A stretch of DNA of 64,000 nucleotides from Chrysogorgia sp. JL179-B06 (taxonomy: Eukaryota; Cnidaria; Anthozoa; Scleralcyonacea; Chrysogorgiidae). Shown here piece by piece: positions 59,501 through 64,000 of the stretch (position 1 is its first letter; every line of letters starts with the position of its first letter). Below the pieces are notes generated by a model. It had not been told where the DNA came from. It did not search any database and saw only the letters and a program-made list of their open reading frames with translations. Where the stretch lies: NCBI GenBank assembly GCA_035772405.1, contig JAYKKM010000427.1:2681501-2745500 (forward strand), in the 5' to 3' direction. Position numbers and translations under genes: made by a program.

Positions 59501-62500
59501 GAAAAATGGCGAAGTTTACGAGCCTTCGTCTCTCACAGCTCTTCATTATTTTGTTTTAATGTGGGGTAAAATAAATAAGTTATTCACCAAACTTTGTTGG
59601 TCCGTACTGGAAAAATATTGTCCTCGGTCTTAACTGTAGATTGATATCGTTGTTCGTTTTTTAGAGAAGCCCAACACAAATAACTCTTCTAGCACAAGCA
59701 GCACTGCGCCAAGCGCTTACCAAAACGCTGCTACCACAAACCAAACAGTACCTGAACTGTCAGGAGGACCAGAGAGCTCAAATAACCCTGAAAGCACAGC
59801 GTTGGACAGTACGAGCAGCTCGACAACTGATAATAAGTTACGTTATAATTATACTATGGAGGTAGAAGATCTTCCACAAACCAAGCCGCTTGATGCTCAA
59901 CCAGACAAGACCAAAGCACGTAAACGACCATTGCTTGACGAAGAGGACATTAATATTACTATACCAAATGCTTTGATAAATGATGAAAGTAGTAGTAAGA
60001 TATCTTCGGTGAAACAGGCGTCAAATGAACCAACAGGTAATTGTAGAAAATGAGTTTTATATGAAAGTGTTGTATTGTGTAGGTAGTGTAGAAATATAAA
60101 TTAAATACTCTAAAAGGTCGGTGTACTACCAAAATATTGTGAAGGAGGTCTAACGTTTTGAGTGAAGGACCTTCGTCTGACAGAGAGAGAAAGAGACGTA
60201 ACTCTTTTTACGTTGCAGACGAAGGACTTAACCTTTTGACGAAGGACAGTTTGTATGAGAGTTGTTTAGACTCTCCTTGTTCCTGGTCAAACAAGGATGA
60301 GAGTTGATAGACAAGAATTCTTATGAGAGTTGTTTAGTTGATGAAAGTTGATAGACAAGAGTTTGTTTGAGAGTTGTTTGGACTCTCCTTGCTCCTGGTC
60401 AAACAAGGATGAGAGTTGATAGACAAGAATTCTTATGAGAGTTGTTTAGTTGATGAAAGTTGATAGACAAGAGTTTGTTTGAGAGTTGTTTAAACTCTTC
60501 GTGCTCCTGGTCAAACAAGGATGAGAGTTGATGAGAGTTGGTAAACAAGAGTTTGTATAAGAGGTGTTTGGACTCTCCTTGCTGCTGGTCAAATAAGAAT
60601 GAGAGATGGTAGACAATAGTATTGTAAACATATTTAATCCTCTTTTAAGGATCTTGGTGTAAAGACGAGAAGAACTGTTCCTCGATGAATCAGGCGGAAT
60701 GTGGAAGTGACTGGATGCAATTAAATTGCCCGGAAAAATGTGGAATATGTCAAGGTTCGAGGAACCGAATCATATCCCCCATGATTAGGATCAGAGCTTC
60801 AATAATTATTACTTATACTTTTTGTATTAATTGCTAGCCTGGTTTATTTAACATATATATTTCTGTAATAGTATTAAATCTTCATAAATTATATATGTCT
60901 GTATAGTATAGACCTCTTTCACAATGGCACCCAAATTAAATATTCTTTTATATTCATTTAAATTAGCCGTTCTGACCTCGTTTGTGTGTCTGTAATTCCA
61001 AAGAATCTTTGCTTTGTAACAAGGCCAGAAAGGCAAATTTGAAAAGTCTATATAATGCTTATTATGGTATATATCTGACGGATCTACAGACGGGAATCGA
61101 ATCTGTGACCTTCGTATTCGGGATGCGAATGCCATTGCCTTTCAATTATTACTTTTAAACTATAATTTATCGAAATATAATATTCATGTTATCTCATTCA
61201 ATCTTCCAGCTTCGGCCGACACTTATTCAACATCGTTGGCCAGTAAAACTCCGAATGAGGTGACTATGACGAATAAAGAAAAACAGAAAGATCACAGAGA
61301 ATATGTGGAAGATATCCGTGTCACCTTACCTTCTGAAATGGTCAATCCTCGTGAAAGTAGGTTTCCATCTTTCCTTTCCGTTTCCTTCCTTGTCATTTCA
61401 TCCCATTCCTTTCCATTCCCTTTCGTTCCATTCCTTTCCATTCCCTTCCTTTTCATTCCCATCTATTCCATTCCCTTCAATCCCTTCCCATTTCATTCCA
61501 TTCCCATTTCATTCCATTCCATTCCCGTCAAATCCTCGTGAAAGTAGGTTTCCATCTCTTTCCCTTCCATTCCCTTTCCTTTCTTTCCTTGTCATTCCTT
61601 TCTATTCTATTCCATTCTCTTCCTTTCCATTCCGTTTCCTTCCTTTTCATTCCCTTTTCGTTTCATTCCTTTCCATTTTGTTTCCTTCTTTTCCTTCCAT
61701 CGCTTTCCATTCTATTCCCTTTCCTTCCTTTTCATTCCATTCCCTTCCTTTTCATTACGTTTCATTCCCTTTCCTTCCTTTTAGTTCCATTCCCTTCCTT
61801 TCCATTCCCTTTCATTCCTTTCCATTCCCTTCCTTCCTTTTCATTCCATCTCATTCCATTCCGTTTTCTTCCTTTCCATCTCATTCCTTTCCATTCCCTT
61901 TCCTTCCTTTTCGTTCCCTTCCATTCCATTCCCTTCTATTCCATTCCCATTTCATACCATTCCCTTGCATTCCATTCCCGTCAAATCATCAGTCATTCGC
62001 ATGATTTACATGATACTCCATGGTTCAAGCTAGTTGATTTACGAACCTTTTGATGGTAGTAATACAAGAACTATATATATTTGATAATATTTTGCGCCAT
62101 TTTCTTTCTCCGCGTTGGTTGTGATGGGATAAAGTCGTCGTTGTCGTCCATACGAAATTCTCCCAAAAACGCAATTCTAAAACTTCCTAATTTTTTATCA
62201 ATTCGATTCATAGAAATCTGCGATGATCATGTCGAGTGCATCGAGTACCCAGTCTCGTCTTGCCATCAAGAATGGATGAAACAAAACTGTCGAAGGAAAT
62301 GTGCTCTCTGCAAAGGTAAAAATAAACGTTGCCAACTCATTGGGAACTTTACATTGACAATACGAACTCTGTCAAGATAGAAATAGACAGACGAGTTCGT
62401 CTGTCTATTTCTATCTTGACAGAGTTCGTATTGTTCAAGATAGAAATAGACAGACCACTACATGGACAATTGTCAAGCTCAAATCCTCAGGACAGGAATC

Positions 62501-63807
62501 GAACCTGTAACCTTCTGATTGTCGGTGAGACGCTCTAAACATTGAGCTACCGAGACTCAGATGGAGAGCGAAGGTGACAATGATGTACTGGTTCGATTGA
62601 TATATGTACTGCCTATGTGGCAGTCATTATATATATATCAGTAATACTAACATAAATATATACGTTGAAAATACATAGGAAGCTCAAACAATCCTTTTTT
62701 GATCAGGCAAAAACAAGACCATTCCGGAAACAAAAACGGAGGAGTATACTTTGGCGAATGCTGGTGAAAACTCTGGAGGTATGACTGTTTTTTTCATTTT
62801 TTACATGGAAGTGAACTTTTGTTAATGATCAGTTTAGACCATAATACTCAGAATGTGGCTAAATGTAATTTGGGCAAGGTAAAAAAGGAGTCAATGCTAG
62901 TCAGCTGTCACTCAATCAAATATGTGAAGGGATCGCAGCACTTGTCAGAGTCTTGCAGACGCTTTAGTTCGGTCGACCAAAATCACACTATAATTTTGTT
63001 TTTATGTTTATGTTTTTGAAGTTGAAGTTGAAGTTAGAGGCCTGTCGTTTGACGAGCGCTTTTTGTTCAATGAAAAATTCAGTTGTAAACTAACTCCTTT
63101 GTTTGAAAGAACTCTTGAAACTATAAAGACTAACCATTTACAACTTTTTCATATCTCACTTCACTCTTGAGATATTAAGATTTGTTTAATATGTAAATGA
63201 TCATCACACTGCATAATAACTTATTGAAAACGCTTATATATCCTTGAAATTATGTAATGAAATCACTTGAAATACAGGTGCATGTGCGTGGATGTAACCA
63301 ATGGCATCAAATATACAAATCATCAAACGATTCCACAGATATCGTAAAGATATGCAGAATTTTTCAATAAGTCATTATGCATCATAAGTATGATCATTTA
63401 CATATCAAACAAATCTTAATATCTGAAGAGTGAGATATGAAAAAGTTGCAAATGGTTAGTCTTTATAGTTTCAAGAGTTCTTTCAATCAAAAGAGTTATT
63501 TTACAACTGAATTTTTCACTGCATAAGCACTTTAAGAATGTTGGAAAAAGGAGGTACCTGATATCTTCAGCCATGAGAATAAGTGCATAGAACTAATGTC
63601 ATGTTACCATGTGTTGGCAATATTTAGTTTGTTATTATGATGGAGTTCGCCATGAACATGGAAGCAAGTGGTCCCCTGGACCTTGTACCCCACAATGTGA
63701 ATGTCAAAATGGTAACGTACGCTGTACAGTGATCCAATGTCCGAAGATAACGTGCGATCGACAAGTGAAAAAGAGATGGAGCTGTTGTCCCAAGTGCTCA
63801 GATGAAG
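56523..63807 (+). CDS. Secreted modular protein C: signal, three ShK, VWC (truncated by window)
   Basis: An unnamed paralog of A and B; its end lies outside the window. Exons: 56523-56607 (signal peptide, GCLIVFLCLVSSVTAG), 57443-57643 (linker with HKHKHAVKR then Ser/Tyr/Gln-rich), 57976-58080 (ShK: KWVQLNCARKCNLC), 59665-60036 (Ser/Thr-rich linker), 60650-60754 (ShK: DWMQLNCPEKCGIC), 61210-61356 (linker), 62214-62315 (ShK: EWMKQNCRRKCALC), 62707-62778 (linker) and 63628-63807 (VWC: KWSPGPCTPQC, WSCCPKC). Every boundary is phase 1 and the model stays open through about 440 residues. By analogy with gene A an FN2 exon may follow. Introns hold an ATCATCATCACT satellite, a tRNA-like array, a Crypton-like fragment and a pyrimidine satellite. 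Role unknown; extracellular location is supported by the signal peptide and cysteine modules. Confidence 0.72.
56640..57400 (+). repeat. ATCATCATCACT satellite in gene C intron 1
   Basis: About 760 bases of TATCATCATCAC units with few interruptions fill nearly all the intron between the signal-peptide exon and exon 2. All frames are open (Ser-Leu-Ser, Ile-Thr, His-Tyr) and should not be called genes. Confidence 0.95.
57715..57935 (-). repeat. Short tRNA-Thr-like array in gene C intron 2
   Basis: About three units on the minus strand. The block CCAGTGAGATGCTCTAACCA is triplicated at 57739-57800. It ends about 40 bases before the ShK exon. Confidence 0.7.
58150..58490. repeat. CAGACA-rich satellite in gene C intron 3
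   Basis: ACAGACAG, GGCACAGACA and AAACACTGGCAC units. Confidence 0.9.
59187..59633 (+). pseudogene. Crypton-like / DUF3504-like fragment in gene C intron 3
   Basis: A 148-residue frame with an acidic Ser-rich start, then KKKTEYDINVLTRYFLSI, NIVLAKFLVNARKKNG and YEPSSLTALHYF. This resembles the N-terminal part of tyrosine-recombinase-derived proteins (Crypton transposons and the ZMYM/QRICH1 C-terminal region: DELL..FFV..RKKDG..YEPSSL). The catalytic C-terminal half is absent. The upstream 150 bases look promoter-like. It could be a truncated transposon or a small expressed gene; similarity is from memory. Confidence 0.45.
60250..60625 (+). repeat. Tandem units of about 110 bases before second ShK exon of gene C
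   Basis: About three units hold GAGAGTTGTTT, CTCCTTG.TCCTGGTCAAAC and GATGAGAGTTGATAGACAAG. Confidence 0.75.
60908..61050. mobile_element. CCTCTTTCACAATGGC foldback family, truncated copy
   Basis: The left part matches 46253-46400, including TTTGTAACAAGGCCAGAAAGGC; the right end is lost. Confidence 0.55.
61357..61990 (+). repeat. CCATTCCCTTCCTTT pyrimidine satellite in gene C intron 6
   Basis: About 630 bases of nearly pure C/T on the plus strand, with A only in the CATT unit. It starts at the exon 6 donor. A second copy of the exon end and donor is embedded at about 61527-61558. Confidence 0.92.
62360..62455. repeat. Palindrome with AGATAGAAATAGACAGACGA arms
   Basis: ACAATACGAACTCTGTCAAG... 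is mirrored by ...CTTGACAGAGTTCGTATTGT, followed by a further direct copy of AAGATAGAAATAGACAGAC. It lies in gene C intron 7. Confidence 0.7.
62486..62560 (-). pseudogene. Best preserved tRNA-like unit of the array family
   Basis: The minus strand has GGTAGCTCAATGTTTAGAGC, an anticodon arm related to the array units, and a pairing T arm ACAGGTTCGATTCCTGT with intact B box. The arrays elsewhere lack this T arm, so this copy shows the family is tRNA-derived. Confidence 0.55.
63062..63535. mobile_element. Palindromic MITE of GCACTTTAA family in gene C intron 8
   Basis: Arms from TTCAATGAAAAATTCAGTTG to CAACTGAATTTTTCACTGC mirror each other, with TTAA at the right end. It ends about 90 bases before the VWC exon. 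Confidence 0.65.
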
Positions 63808-63834
63808 GTAAACATAATAATATATAATATTATG

Positions 63835-64000
63835 ATGATTAACATGAGGACTAATATGATGATGATGGTGATGATGATGGTAATGATGAAAGTTATGATG
63901 GTGGTGATGATGGTGGTGGTTATAATGATTATGATGATGGTGATAATAATAATGATGATGATGGTGATGATGATGGTGATAATGATGATGGTGATGATGG
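63835..64000 (+). repeat. GATGATGGT microsatellite at window end
   Basis: It follows the VWC exon donor of gene C by about 30 bases and runs out of the window. Confidence 0.85.

Noticed and set aside
61303..62053. Phe/Ser/Pro-rich frames of 170-233 residues
   Set aside because: They are products of the CCATTCCCTTCC pyrimidine satellite.

Overview
The window looks like nuclear DNA of an animal, most likely an anthozoan-type cnidarian. The evidence is AT-rich sequence, intron-rich genes with animal orthologs (BCAS2, ILKAP, CAMTA), many ShK six-cysteine domains joined to von Willebrand C and fibronectin type II modules, and very dense short palindromic elements, microsatellites and LINE remnants. 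The species assignment is inference. All exon structures were read by eye from splice consensus, reading phase and remembered family sequence. Every multi-exon model listed here closes in frame, but none is confirmed by transcripts.

Layout. 0.6-4.3 kb (+): BCAS2/SPF27, 8 exons. 4.4-6.3 kb: a tRNA-derived element, a SINE and nested palindromic elements. 6.3-7.7 kb (-): an intronless family 92 glycosyltransferase. 8-12 kb: a LINE tail and several inverted-repeat elements. 12.2-19.2 kb (-): ILKAP, a PP2C-type phosphatase, 11 coding exons. 19.6-32.9 kb (+): CAMTA, a calmodulin-binding transcription activator with CG-1, TIG, ankyrin and IQ parts, 13 coding exons; it is divergent from ILKAP across about 0.4 kb. 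33-37 kb: foldback elements and a tandem tRNA-like array.

37.3-64 kb (+): three tandem genes for secreted modular proteins, here called A, B and C. Each has a signal-peptide exon and then a string of exons that all start and end in phase 1. Gene A (37.3-44.2 kb) is signal, Ser/Gln-rich region, ShK, linker, VWC, FN2, tail. Gene B (48.3-52.5 kb) is signal, His-rich region, ShK, linker, ShK, Pro-rich repeats and a Lys/Arg/His-rich tail. Gene C (56.5 kb to beyond the window) is signal, linker, ShK, linker, ShK, linker, ShK, linker, VWC and is cut by the window edge. I could not match these architectures to a named family, and they are the best candidate for an undescribed system. Gene A carries one apparent single-base frameshift.

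The space between exons is filled with TTAA-flanked palindromic MITE-like elements, tandem tRNA-Thr-like arrays, hammerhead-ribozyme-like motifs, LINE 3' ends, fragments resembling hAT and Crypton proteins, and many microsatellites. The satellites give long but meaningless open frames (poly-His, poly-Met-Val, Cys-Leu-Ser), which are left out. BCAS2, ILKAP and CAMTA are housekeeping or regulatory genes with no evident functional link to the secreted cluster.
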